A DNA stretch of 64,000 bases from Candidatus Puniceispirillum sp. (GTDB lineage Bacteria > Pseudomonadota > Alphaproteobacteria > Caedimonadales > UBA1908). Positions 48,163 through 57,236 of this stretch are shown here, piece after piece (position 1 is the stretch's first letter; every line of letters starts with the position of its first letter). Both the position numbers and the translations under genes were made by a program. Location of the stretch: assembly GCA_013822015.1 (NCBI GenBank), contig PNJU01000003.1, positions 62,001 to 126,000 on the forward strand. The letters run 5' to 3'. Below the pieces are notes generated by a model. It ran no database searches. It was not told the DNA's origin and saw nothing but the letters and a program-made list of their open reading frames with translations.

Positions 48163-49101
48163 ATGATGTCTTTTTGGACCATTGGAACTTTTGCGCACAT
48201 GGGGGGTGTGTCGGTGCAAACCTTACACCACTGGGACCATATGGGGCTTTTGTCGCCGCGTATGCGCAGCCTGAAAGGCTACAGACATTACTGCGAAGCG
48301 GATTTGGCCAAGTTGCAGCAAATCGTTGCGCTCAAATTCTTTGGATGCGAGCTCAAGGAGATTAAGGCAATCATGGAGAAGAAGCGTTCTCTTTTAGAGC
48401 ACTTATGCGCCCAGGAGCGTCTTCTTCAAGACAAAGTTGACGCCCTCACCCACGCGCTTACCCTTTTAAGGCAAGCGCGTGTAAAGGAGGAGCAAGGCCA
48501 ATCCATTGCGTGGGAAACCACACGTGAACTTATTGAGGTCTATCATATGACACAGAATTTAGAACACCCTTGGGTAAAGGAGATCTTTAACCAGGAAGAG
48601 CTAAAGGAGTACGCCACTTTTCAAAAGGAGCTGCGCCAGGCGCCCGACAACGCAAAACGAGACGCGTTTATCAAAGACTGGCACGTTTTTGTGGCGGATC
48701 TAAACGCAGCACTTACAAAGATGCCGGAATGCGAGGACGGTGTGCAATTGGCCCATAGGTGCATGACCCTTATCAACGGGATCTATGGTCCAGAGCATGC
48801 GCACCTGCGCACAAAGAAATTTGAAACGGGCTTTGGAGAAGGCAAAGGGTTTGAGGAGACAGGCTTCACAAAAGAAAGTGTTGCCTGGCTTGAAAAAGCC
48901 ATGAATGTCTACTGGAAAAGGCGCGTGGGAGCGCTTTTTCTTATAAACCCCAACGAGCGCCTTCCTCTATGGGAAGCGCTTTTGACGGATATGTATGGTT
49001 ATGACACATCGCGGCGGCAAGGCTTTGTCCGGGACCTTATGTCCCAGGATTTCCTAAATCCCGAAGAAAAAGCGTGGATCCAGGAGGTGTGCGTGGGCTA
49101 A
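48163..49101 (+). CDS. MerR-family regulator with a TipAS-like domain
   Basis: 312 residues. N-terminal MerR helix-turn-helix: FWTIGTFAHMGGVSVQTLHHW, then GLLSPRMRSLKGYRHYCEADL and a coiled-coil dimerisation helix (LCAQERLLQDKVDALTHALT). Residues about 120-300 match the layout of the TipAS ligand-binding domain, known for binding thiopeptide antibiotics in TipA. It lies under a dyad-containing promoter that it may control itself. A strong ribosome-binding site (CAAGGAGG) serves either of two adjacent ATGs. murQ follows on the same strand after a terminator. The ligand is unknown. Confidence 0.85.
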   Translation: MMSFWTIGTFAHMGGVSVQTLHHWDHMGLLSPRMRSLKGYRHYCEADLAKLQQIVALKFFGCELKEIKAIMEKKRSLLEHLCAQERLLQDKVDALTHALTLLRQARVKEEQGQSIAWETTRELIEVYHMTQNLEHPWVKEIFNQEELKEYATFQKELRQAPDNAKRDAFIKDWHVFVADLNAALTKMPECEDGVQLAHRCMTLINGIYGPEHAHLRTKKFETGFGEGKGFEETGFTKESVAWLEKAMNVYWKRRVGALFLINPNERLPLWEALLTDMYGYDTSRRQGFVRDLMSQDFLNPEEKAWIQEVCVG

Positions 49102-49121
49102 GAAAAACGCCATCAGCAAGC

Positions 49122-49147
49122 AAAGGGGAAGATGCGTCTTCCCCTTC
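49122..49147 (+). terminator. Rho-independent terminator after the MerR-type gene
   Basis: AGGGGAAGA at 49124-49132 and TCTTCCCCT from 49137 form a stable hairpin with loop TGCG, followed by TTCT. It separates the regulator from murQ. Confidence 0.6.
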
Positions 49148-49211
49148 TACATACCCTTGCTTTGTGATCTTCCCGTGCCTAAGCTAATGAAAACACACAA
49201 GGAGGAAACCC

Positions 49212-50183
49212 ATGAAAAGAACCTTTGCCCTATGGGCCTTTTGCCTTACCATGGCACCAGAGTTGACCTATGCCAGCGCGAAAGACGACATGCTGCCAGA
49301 AACGGAACGCTATGACGCAAGCAAAAGCGGCCTTGACCAAGCGCCAACACACGCCCTTGTGGAGACCCTTGTTGATGATCACGTGAAGGCGGCGCTTGCT
49401 GTCACACACGCTAGCGAGTCAATTGCCGCCACCGCTGACGCCGCCGCCGCGCGCCTTGAAACAGAAGGGCGCCTCATTTACGTGGGTGCCGGCACCTCTG
49501 GCCGCCTTGGGGTTCTGGACGCCGTGGAGCTGTGGCCCACCTTTGGTTGGCTAAGCGAGCGGGTAGATTTTCTCATGGCTGGGGGAGAGCGTGCGCTCAT
49601 TCACGCCGTGGAAGGCGCTGAAGATGATGAGGGCGCAGCTGTGAAGGCCTTTGAGAAATGCTGTGCCGAGGAACATGACGTCTTTATCCTTTTGTCCGCA
49701 AGTGGTGGGGCGCCTTATGTGAACAAAATTGCTGAGCTTGCAGGCAAAGCCGGTGCCCTCACCATTGGCATATCAAGCGTTAAAGACTCGCCACTTCTTG
49801 CAAACGTCGCGCACCCCATTTACGTGGCCACAGGCGCTGAGTCCCTACAAGGCTCCACGCGCTTGAAAGCCGGAACCGCTCAAAAGATTGTGCTCTCCAC
49901 CCTTTCCACTGCCGTCATGATGAGGCTTGGCTATGTCTTTGAAGGGCTTATGATCAATGTGCAGGCCACCAACGCAAAGCTTGTGAAAAGGCGCCTGCGC
50001 ATCACCTGTGAGCTAACAAAACTTGAGGAAAAAGAGGCCCAGGATCTTCTCATCCGCGCGCAAGGCGACAACCGCATCGCCCTTCTCATGCACCGTAAAC
50101 ACCTCTCCTATGAGGACGCGAAAGTGCGCCTTGACGCGCATTTTGGCAACGTGCGCAAGGCCCTGGACTCACTTCCTTACTAA
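49212..50183 (+). CDS. murQ: N-acetylmuramic acid 6-phosphate etherase MurQ with an apparent signal peptide
   Basis: MurQ cleaves the lactyl ether of MurNAc-6-phosphate to give GlcNAc-6-phosphate and D-lactate in cell-wall recycling. 323 residues. The SIS domain shows RLIYVGAGTSGRLGVLDAVE, PTFGWLSERVDFLMAGGERA, AVEGAEDDEGAA and ASGGAPYV, and the C-terminus NVQATNAKLVKRRLRI. The enzyme normally acts in the cytoplasm. Here the first 22 residues (FALWAFCLTMAPELTYASA) look like a signal peptide and follow an excellent ribosome-binding site (AAGGAGG). A later ATG at 49290 would give a conventional length but has no ribosome-binding site. No anmK, amgK or murK neighbour is seen. Confidence 0.9.
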   Translation: MKRTFALWAFCLTMAPELTYASAKDDMLPETERYDASKSGLDQAPTHALVETLVDDHVKAALAVTHASESIAATADAAAARLETEGRLIYVGAGTSGRLGVLDAVELWPTFGWLSERVDFLMAGGERALIHAVEGAEDDEGAAVKAFEKCCAEEHDVFILLSASGGAPYVNKIAELAGKAGALTIGISSVKDSPLLANVAHPIYVATGAESLQGSTRLKAGTAQKIVLSTLSTAVMMRLGYVFEGLMINVQATNAKLVKRRLRITCELTKLEEKEAQDLLIRAQGDNRIALLMHRKHLSYEDAKVRLDAHFGNVRKALDSLPY

Positions 50184-50190
50184 CACCCGC

Positions 50191-50213
50191 GCCCCCAAGT
50201 CACCCTTGGGGGC
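50191..50213. terminator. Hairpin between convergent genes
   Basis: GCCCCCAAG at 50191-50199 pairs with CTTGGGGGC at 50205-50213, directly between the stop of murQ and the stop of the minus-strand gene at 50214. It lacks a long T-run but could serve both strands. Confidence 0.55.
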
Positions 50214-50747
50214 CTACTCTATGCGAGCAGGACCTGACTCATCATCGGACTGAAAAACCCAAAGAAAACCATGACAAAACTTCAGCCACATGTGTGCTTG
50301 CAGGTGCCAGTGCGAAAGCTCATCGTAAAAAAACTGGTGATTTTTCTCCCAAGAGGCAGGGCAGGATAAATGGCGCGTGCGCGCCTCCACCAGATCCTTG
50401 ACACTTGGGCGCTCCAACCATTCGAAGGCTGCGCACACAACAGGCGCGTAGGTGGGCGCGTGGGTGAGAAGCTCGTGCTTTTTGTCTGGGGAAAGACTTA
50501 GTACACGTCCCAAAGTCTGGGCAAGATGATCTGTCTCGAGGGTCGTCCCCACAAGCCTCATAAGACCCGCGCATTCTTGGGGAGACAGAACGCCAAGCTT
50601 TTTTTGCTCCTCTATAGAAAGCTTATCCAACACCCCTTGGAAGACGTGGGTGCCAAAGAGACCCTTCTCCAGATCAATCTCCTCGCTGGCCCAAAGATGG
50701 GCCACCATGAGCGTGGCAAGAAGCAGCCTCGCACCTGCCTTCAACAT
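50214..50747 (-). CDS. Secreted protein of unknown function
   Basis: 177 residues, not recognised. Signal peptide (GARLLLATLMVAHLWASEE). The mature part is helical with the pattern LSIEEQKKLGVLSPQECAGL and VLSLSPDKKHELLTHAP, close in style to the proteins at 47072 and 51590. The ATG at 50747 follows AGGGGGAGGGGGC and gives the signal peptide; the frame is open to 50867, but that would overlap the upstream gene. It lies 11 bp after that gene, so the two form an operon. Confidence 0.7.
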   Translation of the reverse strand: MLKAGARLLLATLMVAHLWASEEIDLEKGLFGTHVFQGVLDKLSIEEQKKLGVLSPQECAGLMRLVGTTLETDHLAQTLGRVLSLSPDKKHELLTHAPTYAPVVCAAFEWLERPSVKDLVEARTRHLSCPASWEKNHQFFYDELSHWHLQAHMWLKFCHGFLWVFQSDDESGPARIE

Positions 50748-50758
50748 GCCCCCTCCCC

Positions 50759-51454
50759 CTAAAAACCGCAGTAGGTCGCAAACATCGCGATCAAGAGAAA
50801 GAAAAACGCCTGGCGAATGAGCTTCCATAATTTCCAATCCTCGTGGGCCTCGCGCAAGCTTGCACAAAACCTTGCCACGTCATCAGCCTCAAGCACATCA
50901 GTTTTTGGCACGATGGGGCGCAATTTTTCCACAGGCACGTTCATTACAAAATGAGGCTGTTGCAAAAGGATTGGTCGAAACAAGGCGCTTTGATCAAGGG
51001 ACAGGCCCGCCTTTAAGGCACCCATCTCAAACAGGAGACGCGCCAAAGTACGGGGCGCGGCGGGACCATATACCTGACAGAATTGCTGATCAAAGAGCTT
51101 TGGATTGCGTGCCATACATGTCACAAGGCGCGCGTCTTGACGGGTGCTGCGAAAATAAGCGGCCAACTGGGGAAGTGCTGCGCCTTCAAGACGTTCAACA
51201 AGAAACCCAGGATGATTGGCCCGATCAAGGAGCACTTCCTCAATTTCAGGCACCGCTGCAATGAGGTCTTTTACCTTATCAAACTCAGCCTCGAACGGCC
51301 CAAAGGCCTCCACCAGCGCTTGGGGATACTGCTGCTGGTGCATATGCTGGGGAAAATCAATCTCCTCAAAAAAAGAAGCGGCAACCCAGGAAGGCGCCAA
51401 TGCGCACACGGCGCTTATCAAAACCTTCGCCATAAATCCGTATGTTCTTGCCAT
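50759..51454 (-). CDS. Secreted/membrane-anchored protein of unknown function
   Basis: 231 residues, not recognised. Signal peptide (MAKVLISAVCALAPSWVAAS), a helical middle part (ALVEAFGPFEAEFDKVKDLI, QDARLVTCMARNPKLFDQQF) and a C-terminal hydrophobic helix (LIRQAFFFLLIAMFATYCGF) ending at the stop, so it may be held in a membrane at its C-terminus. GGGGGG lies just before the ATG. First of two genes with the one at 50214. Divergent from the gene at 51590. Confidence 0.7.
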   Translation of the reverse strand: MARTYGFMAKVLISAVCALAPSWVAASFFEEIDFPQHMHQQQYPQALVEAFGPFEAEFDKVKDLIAAVPEIEEVLLDRANHPGFLVERLEGAALPQLAAYFRSTRQDARLVTCMARNPKLFDQQFCQVYGPAAPRTLARLLFEMGALKAGLSLDQSALFRPILLQQPHFVMNVPVEKLRPIVPKTDVLEADDVARFCASLREAHEDWKLWKLIRQAFFFLLIAMFATYCGF

Positions 51455-51589
51455 CTCGCCCCCCTGCTTCTCGCTTATAAGTGAACTATAAACGCGCTTG
51501 ATAGCGTCGTCCAGGCACCATGCGCTTGGACAGTTGACATTTCCCTAGCGCCCACTTGTAATAAACAATCCATAGCAATAAGGGCTGCC

Positions 51590-52636
51590 ATGGGTGCGAT
51601 TTTTTCCTTTGTTCTCTTTTGCTTCCTTGCCGAAGGAGCGCTTTCTAGCACCCATGAAGACGGCGCTCTTTTCTCAACACCTTCTTGGCTCAAACCCATC
51701 GCACCCGTATGCGTTATGTCCTTTGATTATACCCAGCTGACACAGGCAAACAGGCGAAAGCTAGCCGATGCATGCGCCGCAGCACGTGCCAGACACATTG
51801 CCGCCATTGAGGAGGAAGACGCGCACCTCCTTCACGAGATCCCTAACCGCGACGCACTTTTAAAGGCGATCGACCCGCGCTTTGCCGCCACCCATGGCAT
51901 TTGTGCCCAGGCAAGTGAGGCCTTTACCGTGCAAGTGGGACGCATGCCATTTAACCAGGCCGTCATAACATGCATGCTTCGGGCCTGCACGCCGTGGCAC
52001 GCAAGGGGGCCAATCACACCATCTTATTTTGAAGCACCAGAGTCACTTACAAACACTGATGATGCAACCCTGACAGCACTTTTAAACGCCCTTTACCATA
52101 TCGACGAAGCATCTCTTATCTTAGACAGCGCCTCGTGCGTGTCGCGCGTTGACTTTTTAAAGCACTACCTCACCTCACAGGACCTCAACGCCACAGCAAA
52201 TGATCTTTTGCGCCAAAAAACGCCCCACACCCTTGAGCCAATCCTGTCACGTCTTCCTTTGTCCGTAAGAGTGAGTCTGCTTAACCTGTCCATGAAACCA
52301 AATGACCTTGCGGCCCTTGTTAAAAAGCTTGAACCCCTTGAGGAAGAGCGTGCAGTGACGTGTGTCACCTTTTTTGCCCGCACTGTTTTCACAACCCGTG
52401 AGGTGACAACGATCTTCTGGCAAGTCCAAGGAAAAGTTTCCTTAAGCACCTTGGCTTGGTTGCCTCGACTGTGCTTAGAAACGCGCGAGCGGTATCACAA
52501 AAGGCCCCTGAGAATAGCACCGCTCATGGATGAACAGGCTTGCAAAGTGTATTTTAATGCTGACCCAAAAGAACGCGTCACATTTTTGAAAAAGCAAAGC
52601 TCGCGCAAGACGCGCGAGCAAGGCGCTGGGGCGTGA
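51590..52636 (+). CDS. Secreted helical protein of unknown function
   Basis: 348 residues, not recognised. Signal peptide (AIFSFVLFCFLAEGALSS). The mature part is helical with scattered cysteines: LTQANRRKLADACAAARARH; LTNTDDATLTALLNALYHID; SLLNLSMKPNDLAALVKKLE. It ends NADPKERVTFLKKQSSRK, similar to the end of the protein at 47072. It is followed after 46 bp by murJ on the same strand and may be co-transcribed with it. Confidence 0.7.
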   Translation: MGAIFSFVLFCFLAEGALSSTHEDGALFSTPSWLKPIAPVCVMSFDYTQLTQANRRKLADACAAARARHIAAIEEEDAHLLHEIPNRDALLKAIDPRFAATHGICAQASEAFTVQVGRMPFNQAVITCMLRACTPWHARGPITPSYFEAPESLTNTDDATLTALLNALYHIDEASLILDSASCVSRVDFLKHYLTSQDLNATANDLLRQKTPHTLEPILSRLPLSVRVSLLNLSMKPNDLAALVKKLEPLEEERAVTCVTFFARTVFTTREVTTIFWQVQGKVSLSTLAWLPRLCLETRERYHKRPLRIAPLMDEQACKVYFNADPKERVTFLKKQSSRKTREQGAGA

Positions 52637-52682
52637 CGCAGGCACTTGTGATGTCCGTCAAGAGTCTATACACTCGGGTCTC

Positions 52683-54233
52683 ATGAAACTTGTACGTCAC
52701 GCTTTTACGGTAGGGGGACTCACGGGTGTCAGCCGCGTGTCTGGGCTTTTGCGCGACATGCTGCTTGCGGCGGTACTTGGGGCGGGTCCTCTCTCGGACG
52801 CGTTTCTTGTGGCCTTCAAGCTCCCCAATTTTTTCCGGCGCCTCTTCGCGGAAGGTGCGTTCAACGCTGCCTTTGTCCCCTATTTTGCCAGACTCCATGA
52901 GGGTGAGGGCACAAATGCTGCCCTGCGCGAGGCCGAACATGTGTTCATGGCCCTTCTCTTGGCGCTCCTTGCCCTTGTTATCGGCGTTGAGCTGTGTCTT
53001 CCCTGGCTCATGTATGTCATTGCCCCCGGTTTTAGCAATTCACCCGCGCTGTTTGAGGAAACCCTCGCCCTGACGCGCATTATGTTTCCCTATATCTTGC
53101 TCATTTCCCTGGGCGCATTTTACGGGGGACTTCTCAATACGGTTGGCCAGTTCTGGGCGGCGGCGGCAAGCCCTGTGCTGCTTAACCTTCTCATGATTGT
53201 GGCGCTCCTGGCGGCGCAGCTGAGCGGCTGGCAAGGTGCCTCTTATCTTGCGTGGGCTGTCCTTCTGGCAGGAGCCGCACAGATGCTGTGGCTCATGCTC
53301 AGCGCCCGGCGTCACGGCCTTGCCATAGACCTTGTGCGTCCGCGCCTGAGCGTTGGAGTCAAGCACGTCCTCAAGGCCATGGGGCCTGGGGCCCTGGGGG
53401 CGGGCGTGATGCAGGCTAATATGCTTGTGGACGTGGCCCTGGCCTCTTTTTTGGGATCAGGCGCCATATCTTATCTTTTCTACGCAGACCGCTTTAGCCA
53501 GCTGCCCCTAGGCATTGTAGGGATTGCCCTGTCCACCGCCCTTTTGCCTCTTTTGTCACGCCACATCCAAAAGGGCGAGATGGTGGCGGCCCAAGACGCT
53601 CAAAACCGGGCGCTCGAATTCGCCCTTCTGTTGATTATGCCCGCAACATTGGCCCTCATTATTCTAGCTCCCTCCATTATTGGCGTGCTCTTTGGGCACA
53701 GAAAATTCGGCCCCCACGAGGTCACCGCCACCGCCCAAGTGCTTGCAGCCTTCGCCACAGGCCTGCCCGCCTACGTGTGCGTCAAAATTTTCGCGACCTC
53801 CTTTTTCGCACGCCTTGACACCAAAACCCCCGTCAAGATTGCCCTGGTGTGCGTGGTCACCAATGTTGTCCTTAATCTTTTACTCATGATTCCCTTTTCC
53901 TATGTGGGCATTGCCATGGCTACCTCCCTCTCCTCCTGGCTCAATTTTACCCTCCTTGGCTATACCCTCCACAAACAAGGCGCCTTTGAAGTAGACAACC
54001 GCCTGAAGAGCCGGTTTTTACGCATCATGAGCGCGTGCGCATGCCTTTTTATTGTCTTGTCCATCTGGCGCGCACTTCTGCCAGTTCAGCATACGGGCGC
54101 CTCATGGGGACACGCCCTGTGGCTTGTGGGGGCAATCACCCTTGGTTTTGTCGTATATATGGCGGCCGCGGTCTGGTTTGGTGCCTTGAACCTTGGGGAG
54201 CTCAAACGCTTTAAAAAGGAGGCGCGCGCATGA
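52683..54233 (+). CDS. murJ: Lipid II flippase MurJ, first of two tandem copies
   Basis: MOP-superfamily flippase that moves the peptidoglycan precursor lipid II across the inner membrane. 516 residues, about 14 membrane helices. The N-terminus is typical: VGGLTGVSRVSGLLRDMLLA, then GPLSDAFLVAFKLPNFFRRL and FAEGAFNAAFVPYF. Essential arginines of the family appear in RVSGLLRD and in FRRLFAEG. Copy 1 has the more usual MurJ signatures (SRVSGLLRD, SDAF). A second, diverged copy starts 66 bp downstream. Confidence 0.93.
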   Translation: MKLVRHAFTVGGLTGVSRVSGLLRDMLLAAVLGAGPLSDAFLVAFKLPNFFRRLFAEGAFNAAFVPYFARLHEGEGTNAALREAEHVFMALLLALLALVIGVELCLPWLMYVIAPGFSNSPALFEETLALTRIMFPYILLISLGAFYGGLLNTVGQFWAAAASPVLLNLLMIVALLAAQLSGWQGASYLAWAVLLAGAAQMLWLMLSARRHGLAIDLVRPRLSVGVKHVLKAMGPGALGAGVMQANMLVDVALASFLGSGAISYLFYADRFSQLPLGIVGIALSTALLPLLSRHIQKGEMVAAQDAQNRALEFALLLIMPATLALIILAPSIIGVLFGHRKFGPHEVTATAQVLAAFATGLPAYVCVKIFATSFFARLDTKTPVKIALVCVVTNVVLNLLLMIPFSYVGIAMATSLSSWLNFTLLGYTLHKQGAFEVDNRLKSRFLRIMSACACLFIVLSIWRALLPVQHTGASWGHALWLVGAITLGFVVYMAAAVWFGALNLGELKRFKKEARA

Positions 54234-54299
54234 TTTCCTTGTCAAAACCTGTCAAGTTGTGCTTAAACATTTTTTTAAAAGCGGGAAAGTAACGCGCGC

Positions 54300-55853
54300 A
54301 TGAAACTGCTTCGCTCCATCGTCACAGTTGGCATCTATACCATGGGCAGCCGCATCGTGGGCTTTTTGCGCACCACCCTCATGGCAAACTTTCTAGGCAC
54401 AGGCGCCATGGCAGACGCCGCCGCCATTGCGGTGAAGATTCCCTCACTCCTGCGCCGCGTCTTTGCCGAGGGCGCCATGAACGCGGCTTTCGTGCCGACA
54501 TTTTCACGTCTACTGGCGGCCAGTGGCAAGGAGGAGGCCCGTACCTACGCCGAGGAGATTCTGTCCATCCTGGTCCTTGTGCTGGCCGTTCTGACCATCA
54601 TTGCCGAAATCTTCATGCCGTCCCTCATCAGCCTTTTTCTGCCTGGCTTTAAGGCAACACCTGAGCGTTTTGAGTACACGGTTATCTTCACACGGATCAC
54701 CTTTCCCTTTATCTTGCTCATCTCCCTCACGGCCCTTTATGGCGGGGTTCTCAATTCCCTTGAGCGCTTTGCCGCCGTTGCGGCCTCTCCCATGATGGGT
54801 AACATCACTATTTTGGCCGTGGCCTTTGCCCTTTTGCCCATGAGCGAGACAGCGGGACATGCCTTCTGCTGGGGGGCGCTTGCGTGCGGTGTTGTGCAGT
54901 GGTTTTGGGTTCTTGTGCCCACACACGGTGAGGGGATGCGTCTGCGCCTGCGCCGTCCGCGCATCACCCCAGGCGTGCGTAAGTTCTTTCTGCTTGTGGG
55001 ACCGGCCGCCGCTGGATCCGGCGTTGTACAGATCAATATTTTCCTCGATATGTTCATTGCCTCATACCTGCCAACAGGCGGCATTTCATTCCTCAATTAC
55101 GCCGAGCGCCTGAATCAGCTTCCCCTAAGTATGCTGGGCACCGCCGTGGGGACAGCCCTTTTGCCCCTTTTGTCCAAGCAGTGGCGCCTGGGCCAAGAAA
55201 AAGAGGCCATGGAAAGCCAGAATCTGGCCCTCGAGTACGCCATTCTGTTCTCCGCCCCTGCCCTCATAGCGCTCATTGTTTTCGCTGAGCCTCTCGTGAA
55301 GGTGCTTTACGAGCACGGCAAATTCACGAGTGAGGATTCCCACCAAACGGCCCTCACCCTCATTGCTTTGGTCTCGGGTCTGCCGGCCTATATCATGGTC
55401 AAAATCTTCTCCACGAGTTTTTTTGCCCGGGAAGACACCAAGACACCGGTGGTAACAGCCGTGTGCGCTGTTGGCCTTAATCTTGTCCTCAACCTCGCCC
55501 TCATTGGCCCCCTGCAACATGTGGGACTGGCCCTGGCCACAAGCATTGCCGCGTGGTTTAACGCGTTTGTGCTGGGCGTTTTACTGTGGAGGCAAAAACT
55601 CTTCACCATGACCGAGCGCTTTCGCGCATTCTTACCACGCTCTCTTATGACAACGGTGCTCACAACCGTCATCTTTTGGGCCTCTACCCCCCTTGTCATG
55701 CCCCTTGTGGCCCAAGGAAAAGCGCTCCAAATTGCGGGCATGAGCGTGGTTGTGATCTTAGGGATTATCGTTTTCGTGGGCTGCGCCGTTCTCACCCGCG
55801 CCTTGCGCTTCAGCGACATGCGCCTTAGCCTTAGGGGCGTGTCTGCCTCTTAA
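54300..55853 (+). CDS. murJ: MurJ-like flippase, second tandem copy
   Basis: 517 residues, about 14 membrane helices. It aligns throughout with the preceding protein (VGIYTMGSRIVGFLRTTLMA, GAMADAAAIAVKIPSLLRRV, FAEGAMNAAFVPTFSRL; later YAERLNQLPLSMLGTAVGTA against YADRFSQLPLGIVGIALSTA). Clearly a paralog, but differing widely, so the duplication is old. It may be the functional MurJ, a flippase with another lipid substrate, or a redundant copy. It is preceded by a poor ribosome-binding site. Repeat copy 3 begins 40 bp after its stop. Confidence 0.9.
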   Translation: MKLLRSIVTVGIYTMGSRIVGFLRTTLMANFLGTGAMADAAAIAVKIPSLLRRVFAEGAMNAAFVPTFSRLLAASGKEEARTYAEEILSILVLVLAVLTIIAEIFMPSLISLFLPGFKATPERFEYTVIFTRITFPFILLISLTALYGGVLNSLERFAAVAASPMMGNITILAVAFALLPMSETAGHAFCWGALACGVVQWFWVLVPTHGEGMRLRLRRPRITPGVRKFFLLVGPAAAGSGVVQINIFLDMFIASYLPTGGISFLNYAERLNQLPLSMLGTAVGTALLPLLSKQWRLGQEKEAMESQNLALEYAILFSAPALIALIVFAEPLVKVLYEHGKFTSEDSHQTALTLIALVSGLPAYIMVKIFSTSFFAREDTKTPVVTAVCAVGLNLVLNLALIGPLQHVGLALATSIAAWFNAFVLGVLLWRQKLFTMTERFRAFLPRSLMTTVLTTVIFWASTPLVMPLVAQGKALQIAGMSVVVILGIIVFVGCAVLTRALRFSDMRLSLRGVSAS

Positions 55854-55893
55854 AAACACGTACGCCGCAAGACAGGAGGCATCGTCACATGAA

Positions 55894-56000
55894 TATAGCT
55901 AGAACAGTTTAATGTGATAACAGGATACGAGGAAAGCGACGTGTATAAGTATACACGAGCGGCCAGACGCGCATTATCAAATGATAATGGTTCGGCTATA
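55894..56000. repeat. 107-bp dispersed palindromic repeat, copy 3
   Basis: Same ends and length as the copies at 7711 and 16952; one base differs from copy 1. It lies between the second murJ and a secreted unknown gene whose start codon is 62 bp beyond, so it occupies the promoter region of that gene. Confidence 0.93.
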
Positions 56001-56062
56001 TTTGACAGTGCGTCCGTTGATACCCACATAAATCACAGATAAACGTGCACTCCCCATTTAAC

Positions 56063-57112
56063 ATGCTCAAACATCTTAGACTTGCTCTTCTCACCCTTTC
56101 CACCAGCGTGTCCCTCATGGCCAGTGCTTCTTCCATTGACGAAGCTGCACACGCAGGAAAAAGCGCGCACACAATCACGGTTCATAAAGAAGCCGCCCTT
56201 TACTCAGCCCAGCTTGAAGCCGACCTCTTTTTTGTGCTGGAGCGCCAAACCCCTGTCACCCGCCCGTTTTGGGAAGACTATGCCCAAAGACAACTCGCCT
56301 CTCGCAACCTGGGCGGAAAAGTCTTCAAAAAAGCGGGGGGCAGTGCGGCAGAGCCCTTTCAAAAATCCCTACTCCATACGGGCATAAGTGATATTTATGT
56401 CGCCTACGCATGCTACAGTCTACCTATCTTGGATGGAAAGCCTGCCCATGAGGATACAAGAGACGGTCGGGCCAGAAAAAATATCGAGATGTCTTTTGCC
56501 GTCCTGACCGATAATGGATGCGCTCCGGCTGAAAAGTCCTCCCTGCCTTGGGTCACCCACATGGGGATTCAACGCTCCATGTTTGCCGTTGAGGCGGGCA
56601 AACCTCAACATAAAAACCTTGCCATGCGTCTGCATTCTTTTACGGCCGCCTGCATGCTGTCCTTTTGTCCTGAGAAAGAGTACCTCATTACCAATCCACT
56701 CCAGGTCATGCGCAACCTCATGGCAAAGGCTATGCCCGAGGGCAGCGTATATCTGGGTAGCTCGCGCTTTCCCACCTGGCTTTATGAGCGCCAAGAAGCC
56801 TTGGAGGAAGATCGCACGGCGCGCGCCTCTTCAAAGGAATACGCCGCCCAGGTGCAAGAAATTGATGAACTGCTTGAGTACGTCAAAAATCAAGCCCCCG
56901 AAAGCCCTCTTACGATTGCTGAAACAGGTGGGGCCGCGCACCTCAGACTGGCAAATGGTGACATCTTTACAATTCCGCGATTTGGAAACTGGCTCTTTGG
57001 CGGGGGAACCTTTGAGGAAAGGAACGATTTGCCCTATGCCATCGCCGACTACCGCGCCCTTGCCAGTCTTCACTTTGAAGGCGCATCCTTTGAGAGCGTC
57101 ACGCATGAGTGA
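56063..57112 (+). CDS. Secreted protein of unknown function
   Basis: 349 residues, not recognised. Signal peptide (HLRLALLTLSTSVSLMASAS). The mature domain contains YVAYACYSLPILDGKPAHED, KNIEMSFAVLTDNGCAPAEK, FTAACMLSFCPEKEYLITNP and a Gly-rich end (FGNWLFGGGTFEERNDLPYA). The stretch with VMRNLMAKAMPEGSVYLGSS may be helical. An in-frame ATG at 56045 would precede the signal peptide with extra residues; 56063 is preferred. Repeat copy 3 is just upstream. Confidence 0.7.
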   Translation: MLKHLRLALLTLSTSVSLMASASSIDEAAHAGKSAHTITVHKEAALYSAQLEADLFFVLERQTPVTRPFWEDYAQRQLASRNLGGKVFKKAGGSAAEPFQKSLLHTGISDIYVAYACYSLPILDGKPAHEDTRDGRARKNIEMSFAVLTDNGCAPAEKSSLPWVTHMGIQRSMFAVEAGKPQHKNLAMRLHSFTAACMLSFCPEKEYLITNPLQVMRNLMAKAMPEGSVYLGSSRFPTWLYERQEALEEDRTARASSKEYAAQVQEIDELLEYVKNQAPESPLTIAETGGAAHLRLANGDIFTIPRFGNWLFGGGTFEERNDLPYAIADYRALASLHFEGASFESVTHE

Positions 57113-57236
57113 AGCACGCGATCACTGATCACCGGCAGGACACAAGAGCGCCTCACACCTATGGTCACGCACTTTCATTTCTGTTATAGAAAGACCAGAC
57201 AAGTTGAATAAAGCCAATCATTAAGAAGGGCGCAAC

